Source: DATFVA01 sp963747755 (lineage in GTDB: Bacteria; Bacteroidota; Ignavibacteria; Ignavibacteriales; Ignavibacteriaceae). From it: 64,000 nt of DNA. A program made the position numbers and the translations under genes. The stretch covers positions 124,001 through 188,000 of the forward strand of contig CAVVGK010000002.1 in NCBI GenBank assembly GCA_963747755.1. Direction: 5' to 3'. Shown here piece after piece: positions 1-9,569 of this stretch; positions within the stretch are counted from its first letter, which is position 1, and each line of letters starts with the position of its first letter. The notes below the pieces were generated by a model. It did no database searches. It saw only the letters and a list, made by a program, of their open reading frames with translations, and was not told where the DNA came from.

Positions 1-435
1 TCCCCAATAATTTAACGTCCCTTGTACATTGTCATAATCGCCAGTACCACCTGCTAAAACTGAGGTTGCGGAAAAAGTCACGGTAGTTCCGGAGATTGAG
101 AATGTGCCCACACCCTTAATTGCAAACAACTTATCTCCGTTGGCTGTAATCAGCTCACCGCTACCAAAACCCGATGTACCATTAGGGGGAATAAACGTCG
201 TAACCAGGTAATCCATTATTAGCTGGATATCACCACCAGGAGTAGATTGGCCTGTTGCTTCCATATGCCGGTATGGAGCTGAAGGTCCAAATGGATTTGT
301 GGTAAATCCGTCCGCAGAACCTGTTAAATTGGTTACTTTGTATAATCCACTAACGGGTGAGTTCAGGATGCTATCCTCCTTCTGACACCCCTGGAAAATT
401 AAAAAAACTACTAAAAGAACTACTGATTTTTTCAT
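1..435 (-). CDS. Predicted lipoprotein, 3' end beyond window
   Basis: The first 145 codons of a minus-strand gene are present and the rest lies off the left edge. The protein starts MKKSVVLLVVFLIFQGCQKE, a short charged start, a hydrophobic core and a Cys at residue 21. This resembles a lipoprotein signal, although the residues before the Cys (FQGC) fit the lipobox only loosely. The rest is rich in Gly, Thr and Ser, with a LITANGDKLFAIKGVGTFSI stretch and a later GGTGDYDNVQG. That pattern recurs in secreted beta-barrel-like domains in which a glycine-rich turn closes the sheet, but I cannot name the family. It is probably exported and anchored in a membrane; the function is unknown. ATG at 435 is the only sensible start because it begins the signal peptide. 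Confidence 0.7.
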   Translation of the reverse strand, partial: MKKSVVLLVVFLIFQGCQKEDSILNSPVSGLYKVTNLTGSADGFTTNPFGPSAPYRHMEATGQSTPGGDIQLIMDYLVTTFIPPNGTSGFGSGELITANGDKLFAIKGVGTFSISGTTVTFSATSVLAGGTGDYDNVQGTLNYWG

Positions 436-951
436 TTGAATACCTTTCTATTGATTAAAATAAATTTTCGGTTTCAATAAACAATAAAAGCAGTTGTAAT
501 GACTAACAATTTTGTCCTGATTACTTAAACAAATGTCCCATTCTCTCAAGATTATGTTGCATTCTATTAATGCTATGTGTCATACTGCGATTTTGAGTGA
601 AATGCCGGGTAGTTTTGATATTAAAATATATTGAGAGATGCCCCTGATAAAACAGCAGAAAGCACCTTTAGAACCAGCTGGGTCTTAAAAATAAACCCTA
701 CAACCCAGGATACACCTTCGGCTGTCGCAGAATGGATAGTCCCTAAAGGTTTTCTATATCCCCGGCAAGGGAGAGACGACATTAGTGAACGGAAAGAAGA
801 GACAATGAAGATATTCTATAAATTTCGGTGCTCCTAAATTGGCAAGTCGCGGATGACTATATGGTAAGTAAGAAAAATAACTTTCCGGTTTCTCGGATAT
901 AAATAAGATGATTAATTTGAAATAAGAGAAAAAGCTGATATGAATAAAAAA
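436..951. other. Intergenic stretch, no supported gene
   Basis: About 515 bases separate the lipoprotein gene from the isocitrate dehydrogenase terminator. A 68-codon open frame on the plus strand (631-837) starts with TTG, has no ribosome binding site and shows no domain I recognise. It may be a decayed remnant. The part next to the lipoprotein start (436-600) is AT-rich and should hold its promoter, but I could not place one with confidence. Confidence 0.4.
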
Positions 952-979
952 AACGGACAGGATAAATTTCCTGTCCGTT
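952..979 (-). terminator. Rho-independent terminator of the isocitrate dehydrogenase gene
   Basis: The two arms ACGGACAGGA and TCCTGTCCGT (953-962 and 969-978) pair perfectly around a 6-base loop. Read on the minus strand, the hairpin lies about 30 bases after the stop codon at 1012 and is followed by an uninterrupted run of T. This is a classic intrinsic terminator for the minus-strand gene. Confidence 0.9.
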
Positions 980-1011
980 CTTAAATAGTCTGCTTTATTC
1001 TTATTTTCTGA

Positions 1012-3237
1012 TTACATAGTGTCGATGATCTTGTTGAAAGTTTCACTGGGACGCATTGCTGCAAAGGCTTTATTATCATCGGGGAGGTAGTAGCCGCGGA
1101 CGTCAGCGGGTTTTCCCTGAACTTCAATCATATCTTTGGCTATTTGTTCTTCATTAGCTTTTAGTTCATTATAGATTTTCGTGAATCTTTCCTTCATCGC
1201 TGCATCTTTATCCTGTGCGGCGAGAGCTTCTGCCCAGTATAAAGTCAGGTAAAATGAGCTTCCGCGGTTATCGATTTCGCAGGCTTTTCTTGAAGGCATA
1301 CGTCCGTTCTCAAGGTATTTACCAATGGCAGTATCAAGAGTTTCTGCCAGGATTTTTACTTTAGCGTTTCCTGTTTTATCGGCAATCATTTCAAATGACG
1401 GAACGAGTGCGCAGTATTCACCGAGTGAATCCCACCTTAAGTGATTTTCTTTAAGAAACTGCTGAACGTGTTTTGGAGCAGATCCGCCGGCACCGGTCTC
1501 AAATAATCCGCCGCCTTTTAACAAAGGAACAATCGAAAGCATTCTTGCGCTGGTTCCAAGTTCAAGGATAGGGAAGAGATCGGTGAGGTAATCACGAAGC
1601 ACGTTGCCAGTAACTGAAATTGTATCCAGTCCTTTCCTGGTTCTTTCCAGAGTATACTTCATTGCGTCGACAGGTTTGAGGATTTTAATCTCAAGTCCTT
1701 CTGTATTATGCTCTGGTAAATACTTATTTATTTTTGCGATTATTTCACTATCGTGTGCTCTGTTCTCATCCAGCCAGAAGATAGCGGGAGTATTGGAAGA
1801 ACGTGCACGGTTTACAGCGAGTTTAATCCAGTCTCTTATCGGCTCATCTTTTGCCTGGCACATTCTGAAAATGTCACCTTTTTCTACTACTTGTTCCAGC
1901 AGGGCTTTTCCTTCGGAATTAACAACGCGGATAATGCCGTCACCCTCTGCTTCAAATGTTTTATCATGTGAGCCGTATTCTTCGGCTTTTTGCGCCATCA
2001 AACCTACGTTTGATACTGCTCCCATCTTTGTGGGATCGAACTGTCCTTTTTCTTTGGCGTCTTCGATGATTTCACCATAGATGGTGGCGTAGCAGCGGTC
2101 GGGGATCATTGCAATACAGTCCTCAAGCTCGTCCTTTGCGTTCCACATCTTACCGCCGTCGCGTACAACATTCGGCATTGAAGCATCAACGATAACGTCA
2201 TTCGGGACGTGAAGGTTCGTCTTCCCGATCCTTGAATCAACAATCGCAAGCTTCGGACGGGTCTCATAAACCTTATTTATATCTGCCTCAATTTCCTTCC
2301 TTTTCTCTTCCGGAAGTTTCTTAAGTTTCTCCAGGATATCCATAAGTCCGTAGTTAACATTTGCTCCAATCTCTTTCAGGGTATCTGCATGTTTTTCGAG
2401 CGCATCCTTGTAGTATACAGAAACAGCGTGACCGAACATTATCGGATCGGATATTTTCATCATTGTTGCTTTTAGATGAAGCGAAAGCAGAACGTTATCT
2501 TTCTTTGCTTCTTCAATCTGCTCTGCATAGAACTTCCTCAGTTCACGTACATTCATAACAGCGGCGTCGATCACTTCACCATTCTTCAGCTTAAGGTTCT
2601 CTTTAAGGACTGTGGTAATTCCGTCTTTACCGGTATATTCAATTTTAACAACGTCTTCTTTGTTGAGAGTGACTGATCTTTCGGAACCGTAAAAATCTTT
2701 CTGGTCCATATGAGCCACGCGGCATTTTGATCCCGACTCAGGCCATGGTTTCATCATTTTATGAGGATGTTTTTTAGCGAACCTCTTTACAGAAGCTGCA
2801 GCACGCCTGTCGGAATTACCTTCACGAAGAACCGGATTTACTGCAGAACCGAGCACCTTCGAAAATCTTTCCTTTAATTTCTTTTCTTCTTCATTTTTAG
2901 GTTCATCGGGGTAATCAGGTATTTTGTATCCCTTTTCCTGAAGCTCTTTTATTGCAGCGTGAAGCTGTGGGATGGAAGCGCTGATATTGGGGAGCTTTAT
3001 TATGTTAGCGTCAGGCGACTGGGTAAGCTCGCCAAGTTCAGCAAGATAATCCGGTAATTTTTGTTCTTCTGTAAGATTTTCAGGGAAGTTAGCAATTATT
3101 CTTCCAGCAAGGGAGATATCTTTTACTTCGATTACGATTCCTGATCCTTTAGTGAAGGATTGAACGATTGGCAGTAAACTATAGGATGCTAGTGCCGGGG
3201 CCTCATCAATTTTGGTCCATGTGATTTTTGTGTCCAT
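1012..3237 (-). CDS. icd: Isocitrate dehydrogenase (NADP+), monomeric type
   Basis: The 741-residue protein matches the length and sequence style of the monomeric NADP-dependent isocitrate dehydrogenases (about 740 residues), which are unrelated in size to the common 415-residue dimeric enzyme. It oxidatively decarboxylates isocitrate to 2-oxoglutarate in the TCA cycle, giving NADPH and CO2. Recognisable stretches include the N-terminal KITWTKIDEAPALASYSLLP, the SNTPAIFWLDENRAHDSEII segment and the C-terminal EIDNRGSSFYLTLYWAEALA. It is a single-gene transcription unit: the next gene on this strand is more than 200 bases upstream and a strong terminator follows. ATG at 3237 starts the conserved N-terminus directly. 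Confidence 0.95.
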   Translation of the reverse strand: MDTKITWTKIDEAPALASYSLLPIVQSFTKGSGIVIEVKDISLAGRIIANFPENLTEEQKLPDYLAELGELTQSPDANIIKLPNISASIPQLHAAIKELQEKGYKIPDYPDEPKNEEEKKLKERFSKVLGSAVNPVLREGNSDRRAAASVKRFAKKHPHKMMKPWPESGSKCRVAHMDQKDFYGSERSVTLNKEDVVKIEYTGKDGITTVLKENLKLKNGEVIDAAVMNVRELRKFYAEQIEEAKKDNVLLSLHLKATMMKISDPIMFGHAVSVYYKDALEKHADTLKEIGANVNYGLMDILEKLKKLPEEKRKEIEADINKVYETRPKLAIVDSRIGKTNLHVPNDVIVDASMPNVVRDGGKMWNAKDELEDCIAMIPDRCYATIYGEIIEDAKEKGQFDPTKMGAVSNVGLMAQKAEEYGSHDKTFEAEGDGIIRVVNSEGKALLEQVVEKGDIFRMCQAKDEPIRDWIKLAVNRARSSNTPAIFWLDENRAHDSEIIAKINKYLPEHNTEGLEIKILKPVDAMKYTLERTRKGLDTISVTGNVLRDYLTDLFPILELGTSARMLSIVPLLKGGGLFETGAGGSAPKHVQQFLKENHLRWDSLGEYCALVPSFEMIADKTGNAKVKILAETLDTAIGKYLENGRMPSRKACEIDNRGSSFYLTLYWAEALAAQDKDAAMKERFTKIYNELKANEEQIAKDMIEVQGKPADVRGYYLPDDNKAFAAMRPSETFNKIIDTM

Positions 3238-3471
3238 TTATCTTTTCCCGCTTAATTAAACGATATGAATATATTTTAAATCAAAACTCAAAATACTGAA
3301 TCTTTGATAATTATTAAAGATTGTTATTTATGGATAGTGGAAAAGCAGATGAGAGACGTAGCTACTTGCATCGTTACCGCACCGCGCTAACGGCATCACA
3401 TACGCGTAATTTACACAAACCCCAATATAGGTCCAGACCGCATCGCGGCGGCATAGTAATGAAAGTTAAAA

Positions 3472-4233
3472 CTAAAATTTGAACGACAAACCGAACTTAG
3501 TTATTGTATCCAGTTTTTTAATTTCATCAGGAGGCCGGGAATCATAACGGAGACTAACGCCGAACGTTATGTCCAGCAGTTCACTAAGTTCCGACACAAA
3601 TGAATTATCCGAGATCGCTTTATAATCGCTCCATTCTGTAATCTTCGGCTGAAAGTATGTTACAGATACGAAATTAAAACCATCCTTAAGCAGCACATCG
3701 AAAGTAGCGTAGCTGCTCAGCCTGTTTGCATCTGTAATCCGGCCATGTAAATAATTTGCAGGTAGGTCATATTCCTCGTGCTCGAACATATAGGCGAGTC
3801 CGTACCTTATCTTAATACCTTTTTCAGAGAGCAGTTTAACTCTGATTCCTGTACCTGCAAGCTCTCTGGAAAGAAGAAGGCGCTTTTTATTGTAATCCAC
3901 CTGCAGAAAAAATTCAAGCTGAAGAAAATTGTTCATCGACTGAACGTGTCTCAAATGTGCCAGGGCCTGGTTCGAAAAAGCTTCCTTATCCTGCCAGCCG
4001 TAGCCAGCACTTCCCACAAAGAAAGTGTAGCTCTTTCCCCAGTTGTAATTCAGCCGGGTATCTCCGCTGATCAGCTGGAAATCCGTATTACCGGTAAGCG
4101 CAGTTGCACTGATATCTACATTACCTGAAAACCCGGTTGAATCGCTGGCTTCTCTGAACTTCTCGGTATTAACCTGGGCAGTGACTGGATAAATCAATAA
4201 AGTTAAAAACACTAATGATATAATTGCTTTCAT
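3472..4233 (-). CDS. DUF481 family outer-membrane protein
   Basis: The 253-residue protein has a signal peptide (MKAIISLVFLTLLIYPVTAQ) followed by alternating amphipathic strands typical of a small beta-barrel. The segment SGNVDISATALTGNTDFQLI and the terminal LDTITKFGLSFKF, which ends in Phe, fit the DUF481 (YdiY-like) group of outer-membrane proteins. The final aromatic residue is the usual signal for the barrel assembly machinery. The function of the family is not established; the E. coli member is salt-induced. It stands alone between the isocitrate dehydrogenase gene and a repeat-rich intergenic region. Confidence 0.75.
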   Translation of the reverse strand: MKAIISLVFLTLLIYPVTAQVNTEKFREASDSTGFSGNVDISATALTGNTDFQLISGDTRLNYNWGKSYTFFVGSAGYGWQDKEAFSNQALAHLRHVQSMNNFLQLEFFLQVDYNKKRLLLSRELAGTGIRVKLLSEKGIKIRYGLAYMFEHEEYDLPANYLHGRITDANRLSSYATFDVLLKDGFNFVSVTYFQPKITEWSDYKAISDNSFVSELSELLDITFGVSLRYDSRPPDEIKKLDTITKFGLSFKF

Positions 4234-4343
4234 AATTATTTTGTTTTTTGAGGAAAATCTAATCTAAAAATTAAGAGACATTTATCAAAAATACACTCTT
4301 AAAGTAAAGTTAAATTGTAGGGGGAAGTACTTTTTATCCGTCG

Positions 4344-4431
4344 GTTAAAACCGAAGGCAGATTCAGTTAAGACCGACGGCAAACTCAGTTAAAACCAATA
4401 GCAAAGCTGGTTAAAATCATCGGTAGTGTGG
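4344..4431. repeat. Short 22-bp repeat array, four degenerate units
   Basis: Four tandem units of the form GTTAAAACCGACGGCAAACTCA start at 4344, 4366, 4388 and 4410. They are the same unit as the long array at 4633. Both arrays are preceded by the same leader, TATCCGTCGG, which pairs with the first unit to form a hairpin (CCGTCGGTT with AACCGACGG around a 2-base centre). The later units are more diverged, which suggests an older or decaying copy. Confidence 0.85.
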
Positions 4432-4502
4432 ATTATTAACCAGGATCTTTTATATTACTTACCCGGTTTCTAAACCGTTACAAACCCTTGAAACCGAGAA
4501 TC

Positions 4503-4534
4503 TCTTCGGCCTGTCTTCGGCCTGTCTTCGGCCT
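4503..4534. repeat. 11-bp tandem repeat, three copies
   Basis: The unit TCTTCGGCCTG occurs three times head to tail; the third copy lacks its last base. It is non-coding and lies between the two 22-bp arrays. Confidence 0.9.
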
Positions 4535-4632
4535 CCAACAAAGAGATAACTCCCAGACTACTTCTGCAAAAACAAAAAACAAGCAGGTTTGTAATGCTGA
4601 ATTGTTGTGGGGGGAGAACCTATTATCCGTCG

Positions 4633-5086
4633 GTTAAAACCGACGGCAAACTCAGTTAAAACCGACGGCAAACTCAGTTAAAACCAACGGCAAAGACTGT
4701 CAAAACCAACGGCAAAGTCTGTCAAAACCGACGGCAAAGTCAATTAAAACCGACGGCAAACTCAGTTAAAACCAACGGCAAAGTCTGTCAAAACCGACGG
4801 CAAACTCAGTTAAAACCAACGGCAAACTCAGTTAAAACCAACGGCAAAGTCTGTCAAAACCGACGGCAAAGTCAATTAAAACCAACGGCAAACTCAGTTA
4901 AAACCAACGGTAAAGTCAGTTAAAACAGACGGTAAAGTCAGTTAAAACAGACGGTAAAGTCAATTAAAACCAACGGCAAACTCAGTTAAAACCAACGGTA
5001 AAGTCAGTTAAAACAGACGGCAAGTCGGTTAAACAGAGGGCAAAGTCAGTTAAAACCGACGTCAAAATCAGTTTAAACCAACGGTG
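4633..5086. repeat. 22-bp tandem repeat array, about 21 units
   Basis: The unit GTTAAAACCGACGGCAAACTCA repeats with an almost constant 22-base period from 4633 to 5086. Starts are at 4633, 4655, 4677 and so on to 4985 and 5007, then 5028, 5049 and 5071 after two 1-base deletions. Variation is concentrated in three places: CCGACGG, CCAACGG or CAGACGG in the core; GTTAAAAC, GTCAAAAC or ATTAAAAC at the start; and ACTCA, GTCTG or GTCAG at the end. Twenty-two is not a multiple of three and no frame stays open, so it is not coding. The array stops about 10 bases from the stop codon of the CYTH gene, so transcripts of that gene would run into it. Confidence 0.95.
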
Positions 5087-5094
5087 ATCTTCGT

Positions 5095-5568
5095 TTACCA
5101 TTTGCTGAAGGGATTTTGAACAAGGTTAGCATTCTTATAACGGGGATCTTCGGTTACATCTTCACCGATCCAATCGGGTATTTCAAATTTTTGATCAACA
5201 GAATCAAGTTCTATTTCTGCCAGGCATAAACCAAGGTTTGAGCCGAAAAATTCATCAACTTCCCAGATATTTCCCTTAAAATTTATTCTATATCTCATTT
5301 TTTCGACGAATGGTTTGAGACAGAGGTGATCGATTAAATATGCAGCTTCATCACCCGGGATATCGTATTCAAATTCATCGCCGGCACCATTCTGTTTCTC
5401 ACCCTTTATTGTGAGTTTCCCTTTTTCACCTTCCAGGCGAACCCTTACTGTCCTTCCCGGTTCAGTGCTAAGATATCCCTGGCGGAAGAGAATTCCCTGG
5501 GAACTGCCTTTCCATTGATCAGAGGTTACTAAAAACTTTCGTTCAATTTCTATATTCTGTCTGGACAT
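5095..5568 (-). CDS. CYTH-domain protein, probable inorganic triphosphatase
   Basis: The 157-residue cytoplasmic protein is a single CYTH (triphosphate tunnel metalloenzyme) domain. The signature ExExK is seen as EIERK at residues 6-10. It is followed by basic residues expected to line the tunnel (TVRVRLEG, KLTIKGE, KMRYRINF) and by acidic metal-binding positions (WEVDEFFG, LAEIELDS). Short bacterial members of this length most often hydrolyse tripolyphosphate; other family members are class IV adenylate cyclases or thiamine triphosphatases, and the sequence does not decide between them. The gene is single, with a repeat array immediately downstream. Confidence 0.85.
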   Translation of the reverse strand: MSRQNIEIERKFLVTSDQWKGSSQGILFRQGYLSTEPGRTVRVRLEGEKGKLTIKGEKQNGAGDEFEYDIPGDEAAYLIDHLCLKPFVEKMRYRINFKGNIWEVDEFFGSNLGLCLAEIELDSVDQKFEIPDWIGEDVTEDPRYKNANLVQNPFSKW

Positions 5569-5646
5569 AAATTCCTGTCTTTTGAGTACAAATCTAATGG
5601 TTTTGGAATAAAACTTTTATTATTTGCTTCACATGAGACCAGGGTT

Positions 5647-5718
5647 CAACCCCTGTACGGGGTTGAGGTTAGCGCGTAGGGAGTTGACGTTACAAATATT
5701 TAATCCCTCCGGGATTAA
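5647..5718. repeat. Two REP-like palindromes upstream of nifJ
   Basis: CAACCCC and GGGGTTG (5647-5653 and 5659-5665) pair around a 5-base loop. TTAATCCC and GGGATTAA (5700-5707 and 5711-5718) pair around 3 bases. Small GC-centred palindromes of this type are common intergenic debris in Bacteroidota-group genomes. No transposase that would mobilise them is visible here. Confidence 0.6.
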
Positions 5719-5944
5719 CGGAAGTCCATAATATGCTGCAGTCCCGCTTTTATCATCTGATTATCAGGCAATTATTATCTCAAATGTGAGAATTTGGAAG
5801 AATTACTCATCTTTTGATTGTCAATACTGGCAATGTAATTACCAAATTCTTTTTATTTTGAACCAAAATGGCTGGTATAGAAATTGGCTCAGTGTGTGTT
5901 CTACATTTTATGCGAATTTCTCAAAAAAATTAATGGTAAGGAAA

Positions 5945-8900
5945 ATGGAACGGAAAAAAGTAACAATTGATGGAAACGAAGCGGCTGCATACGTTGCCTA
6001 TCATACAAACGAAGTTATAGCGATATACCCCATTACACCCTCATCAAATATGGGTGAATGGTGCGATGCGTGGTCTGCAGTAGGAATGAAAAATATATGG
6101 GGACTAGTTCCCTCAGTGAGTGAATTACAGAGTGAAGGCGGTGCGTCAGGTAGTGTCCACGGTGCTTTACAGACAGGTGCGCTTACAACAACATTTACAG
6201 CAAGCCAGGGACTCCTTTTGATGATCCCGAATATGTTCAAGATAGCCGGAGAATTAACTTCTGCAGTATTCCACGTTTCAGCTCGTTCGGTAGCAGCACA
6301 GGCTCTGTCAATTTTCGGAGATCACAGTGATGTTATGGCTGCCCGTTCCACAGGATTTGCGCTTCTCTCATCAAATTCCGTTCAGGAAGTTATGGATTTT
6401 GCTCTTATAGCACAGGCTGCAACTCTTGAAACAAGAATTCCTTTTGTTCATTTCTTCGACGGGTTCAGGACTTCGCACGAAGTAATGAAAGTTGAACAGC
6501 TTTCTCCCGAAGATATGCAGTCAATGATGAATGAGGACCTTGTTATTGCACACAGAAAACGTGCTCTTTCTCCTGATCACCCGGTACTGCGCGGAACTGC
6601 TCAGAATCCCGATGTATTTTTCCAGGCCCGTGAGACGGTGAACCCGTTCTACATAGCCTGTCCCGGTATTGTTCAGAAGCAGATGGATAAATTCGCAGAA
6701 CTGACCGGCAGATCTTATCATCTTTTTGATTATGTCGGTGCTCCTGATGCCGAGAGAATCGTTGTGATGATGGGTTCCGGTGCTGAGGCTGCTGATGAAA
6801 CTGTGAAATACCTGCAGTCGAAAGAAGAAAAAGTAGGTCTCTTAAAAGTTAGATTATATCGTCCATTCTCTATTGAACATTTTATTAACGCTCTTCCGAA
6901 AACAACTAAATCAATTGCAGTTCTCGACAGAACCAAAGAACCAGGTGCTTCGGGCGAACCTCTGTACCTCGATATTGTTAACGCGATTTCTGAGATGTAT
7001 AATGAAGGAACATTGCCTTTTGATTATCCGAAAATTATAGGGGGACGTTACGGTCTTTCTTCAAAAGAATTTACACCCGGAATGGTAAAAGCAGTTCTTG
7101 ATCAGCTTAAAGAAGCCAAACCGAAAAATCACTTTACAGTCGGTATTATCGATGATGTAACAAACACTAGTCTTGAAGTAGATAGTTCATTTTCTGTTGA
7201 GCCTGATGAAACTTTCAAAGGCAAGTTCTACGGTCTTGGTGCTGACGGTACGGTTGGTGCAAATAAAAACTCCATTAAGATCATCGGAGAAGGTACCGAT
7301 TACTTTGCACAAGGATATTTTGTTTATGATTCGAAAAAATCAGGTTCAGGCACTGTATCTCACCTTCGCTTCGGACCAAAGGAAATAAAATCAACTTACC
7401 TTATCAACAAAGCAAATTTTATAGCTTGCCACATGCAGGTGTTCCTGGATAAAATGGATATGCTTTCCGAAGCTGTTGAAGGCGCTACCTTCCTGCTTAA
7501 TACCAAGGTTCCGAAAGAACATGTATGGGATTCACTTCCTGAACAGGTTCAGAAGGATCTTATTGGAAAGAAAATGAAACTTTATGCAATCGATGCATAT
7601 AAAGTTGCCGATGAAACAGGAATGGGCGTAAGAATAAATACAATCATGCAGACATGCTTCTTTGCAATTTCCAATATCTTCCCGAAGGATGAAGCAATTG
7701 CGATGATTAAGAAGTCGATTAAAAAGACATACGGTGCAAAAGGCGATAAGATAGTTGAAATGAACTTTAATGCCGTTGATCAGACTCTTTCAAATCTTTT
7801 TGAAATAGAAGTTCCGGATAAAGTTACAAGCAAAACTCAGCTTCAGCCAGCGGTTGCTGGTAAAGTTCCCGAATTTGTTAAAGAGGTTACGGCTGAAATT
7901 ATTGCAGGTAAAGGTGATATGATTCCTGTGAGCAAAATGCCCAATGACGGAACTTATCCTACCGGTACTGCACAGTATGAAAAGAGAAATATTGCACTCG
8001 AGGTTCCGGTTTGGGATGATGAAATTTGTATACAATGCAACAAATGTGTTATTGTTTGTCCTCATGCAACTATCCGTTCTAAAGTGTTCGAAGAAAGTTA
8101 TCTGAAAAATGCCCCGGCAGATTTCAAAGCTGTTAAATTCAGGGCTAAAGATTACGGCGAAGGATTATATTACTCACTGCAGGTAGCAGTTGAAGACTGT
8201 ACCGGATGTTCACTCTGCGTGGATGTTTGCCCTGTTAAGAATAAAAAAGAAGTGAAGCTGAAAGCAATCAATATGAAAGAACAGCTTCCGCTGAGAGAGA
8301 CAGAAAGAGCAAACTGGGACTTCTTCCTGACTCTTCCTGAACTCGACAGAACGAAAATTAATGTAAGCAAAGTTAAAGATTCACAGTTCCTGCAGCCTCT
8401 GTTTGAGTTCTCTGGCGCTTGTTCAGGATGCGGTGAGACACCTTACGTTAAGCTTGTCAGCCAATTATTCGGTGACCGTGCAGTTGTTGCCAATGCTACA
8501 GGATGTTCCTCGATATACGGAGGAAACCTTCCTACAACACCATGGACAAAGGATAAGGACGGAAGGGGTCCGGCATGGTCAAATTCACTCTTCGAGGATA
8601 ATGCTGAATTCGGTTTCGGGTTCAGACTTGCGATTGATAAGCATAACGACCAGGCGAAGATCCTGCTCAGAAAACATATTGCTGAATTGGGAGAAGAGCT
8701 GGTAAACGGACTGCTTAATGCCGACCAGAAAGATGAAGCCGGAATATATGAGCAGCGTGAAAGAGTAAACGTTCTGATAGAAAAAATTAAAGCAAAGATG
8801 AATAACGGGCTCAACTCTGAGGCACGGAGAGATTTCGTTCACCTTGAGAGTCTTGCCGATTACCTTGTTAAGAAATCAGTATGGATTATGGGCGGAGACG

Positions 8901-9535
8901 GATGGGCTTATGATATAGGCTATGGTGGACTGGATCATGTGCTTGCTTCAGGAAAGAATGTAAATGTGCTTGTACTTGATACCGAAGTATACTCTAATAC
9001 CGGCGGACAGATGTCGAAGTCAACTCCACGGGGAGCAGTTGCCAAGTTCGCGGCAGCGGGTAAACCGATGGCAAAGAAAGATCTTGGTCTAATGGCGATG
9101 AGTTACGGAAATGTATATGTTGCCAAGGTTGCTATGGGTGCTAATGATACACAGACGCTGAGAGCCATTCTGGAAGCTGAAGCATATGAGGGACCTTCGC
9201 TTATAATCGCTTACAGTCATTGTATTGCACACGGCATAAATATGGGTACAGCAATGCAGAACCAAAAAGCTGCTGTTGACTCGGGCTACTGGCCGCTGTT
9301 CAGGTACAATCCTGATGAAGCAGCTGGAGGCAAGAATCCCTTCAAACTTGAATCGAAAGGTTTGAAGATACCGCTTAAAGACTATGCTTATCTTGAAACA
9401 AGGTATAAAATGCTTACAAAATCTCATCCGCAGGAAGCTGAAAAACTTATTAAAGAAGCGCAGGAAGATGTTATAACAAAATGGAAATTGTATGAGAAGA
9501 TGGCTGAGGATAGTAAGCCCGGAAATAAAGAATAA
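5945..9535 (+). CDS. nifJ: Pyruvate:ferredoxin (flavodoxin) oxidoreductase
   Basis: This large single-chain enzyme (1196 residues from the chosen start) interconverts pyruvate plus CoA with acetyl-CoA, CO2 and two reduced ferredoxins. The domain order is as expected. It begins with the N-terminal pyruvate/thiamine domain (KVTIDGNEAAAYVAYHTNEV, AIYPITPSS), followed by the central gamma-type domain. Two [4Fe-4S] ferredoxin motifs follow, CIQCNKCVIVCP near residue 695 and CTGCSLCVDVCP near 752. The C-terminal thiamine diphosphate domain has CSGCGETPY and GGDGWAYDIGYGGLDH. The frame stays open upstream to 5786, but those 53 residues look unlike coding sequence and family members start at the MxxxxVTIDGN position. 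I therefore chose ATG 5945, with ATG 5933 as the alternative. It is likely cotranscribed with the next gene. Confidence 0.95.
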   Translation: MERKKVTIDGNEAAAYVAYHTNEVIAIYPITPSSNMGEWCDAWSAVGMKNIWGLVPSVSELQSEGGASGSVHGALQTGALTTTFTASQGLLLMIPNMFKIAGELTSAVFHVSARSVAAQALSIFGDHSDVMAARSTGFALLSSNSVQEVMDFALIAQAATLETRIPFVHFFDGFRTSHEVMKVEQLSPEDMQSMMNEDLVIAHRKRALSPDHPVLRGTAQNPDVFFQARETVNPFYIACPGIVQKQMDKFAELTGRSYHLFDYVGAPDAERIVVMMGSGAEAADETVKYLQSKEEKVGLLKVRLYRPFSIEHFINALPKTTKSIAVLDRTKEPGASGEPLYLDIVNAISEMYNEGTLPFDYPKIIGGRYGLSSKEFTPGMVKAVLDQLKEAKPKNHFTVGIIDDVTNTSLEVDSSFSVEPDETFKGKFYGLGADGTVGANKNSIKIIGEGTDYFAQGYFVYDSKKSGSGTVSHLRFGPKEIKSTYLINKANFIACHMQVFLDKMDMLSEAVEGATFLLNTKVPKEHVWDSLPEQVQKDLIGKKMKLYAIDAYKVADETGMGVRINTIMQTCFFAISNIFPKDEAIAMIKKSIKKTYGAKGDKIVEMNFNAVDQTLSNLFEIEVPDKVTSKTQLQPAVAGKVPEFVKEVTAEIIAGKGDMIPVSKMPNDGTYPTGTAQYEKRNIALEVPVWDDEICIQCNKCVIVCPHATIRSKVFEESYLKNAPADFKAVKFRAKDYGEGLYYSLQVAVEDCTGCSLCVDVCPVKNKKEVKLKAINMKEQLPLRETERANWDFFLTLPELDRTKINVSKVKDSQFLQPLFEFSGACSGCGETPYVKLVSQLFGDRAVVANATGCSSIYGGNLPTTPWTKDKDGRGPAWSNSLFEDNAEFGFGFRLAIDKHNDQAKILLRKHIAELGEELVNGLLNADQKDEAGIYEQRERVNVLIEKIKAKMNNGLNSEARRDFVHLESLADYLVKKSVWIMGGDGWAYDIGYGGLDHVLASGKNVNVLVLDTEVYSNTGGQMSKSTPRGAVAKFAAAGKPMAKKDLGLMAMSYGNVYVAKVAMGANDTQTLRAILEAEAYEGPSLIIAYSHCIAHGINMGTAMQNQKAAVDSGYWPLFRYNPDEAAGGKNPFKLESKGLKIPLKDYAYLETRYKMLTKSHPQEAEKLIKEAQEDVITKWKLYEKMAEDSKPGNKE

Positions 9536-9569
9536 GAATTATTGAAGAATAAAATTAAAGGAAACTAAA

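Noticed and set aside
631..837. A 68-codon plus-strand frame as a gene
   Set aside because: It starts with TTG, has no ribosome binding site or recognisable domain and lies in an otherwise empty gap.
4633..5086. A CRISPR array
   Set aside because: The 22-bp units follow each other directly with no unique spacers, and no cas gene is present.
5786..5944. An N-terminal extension of NifJ
   Set aside because: The extra 53 residues do not resemble the family, which starts at the VTIDGN motif; the codon content looks non-coding.
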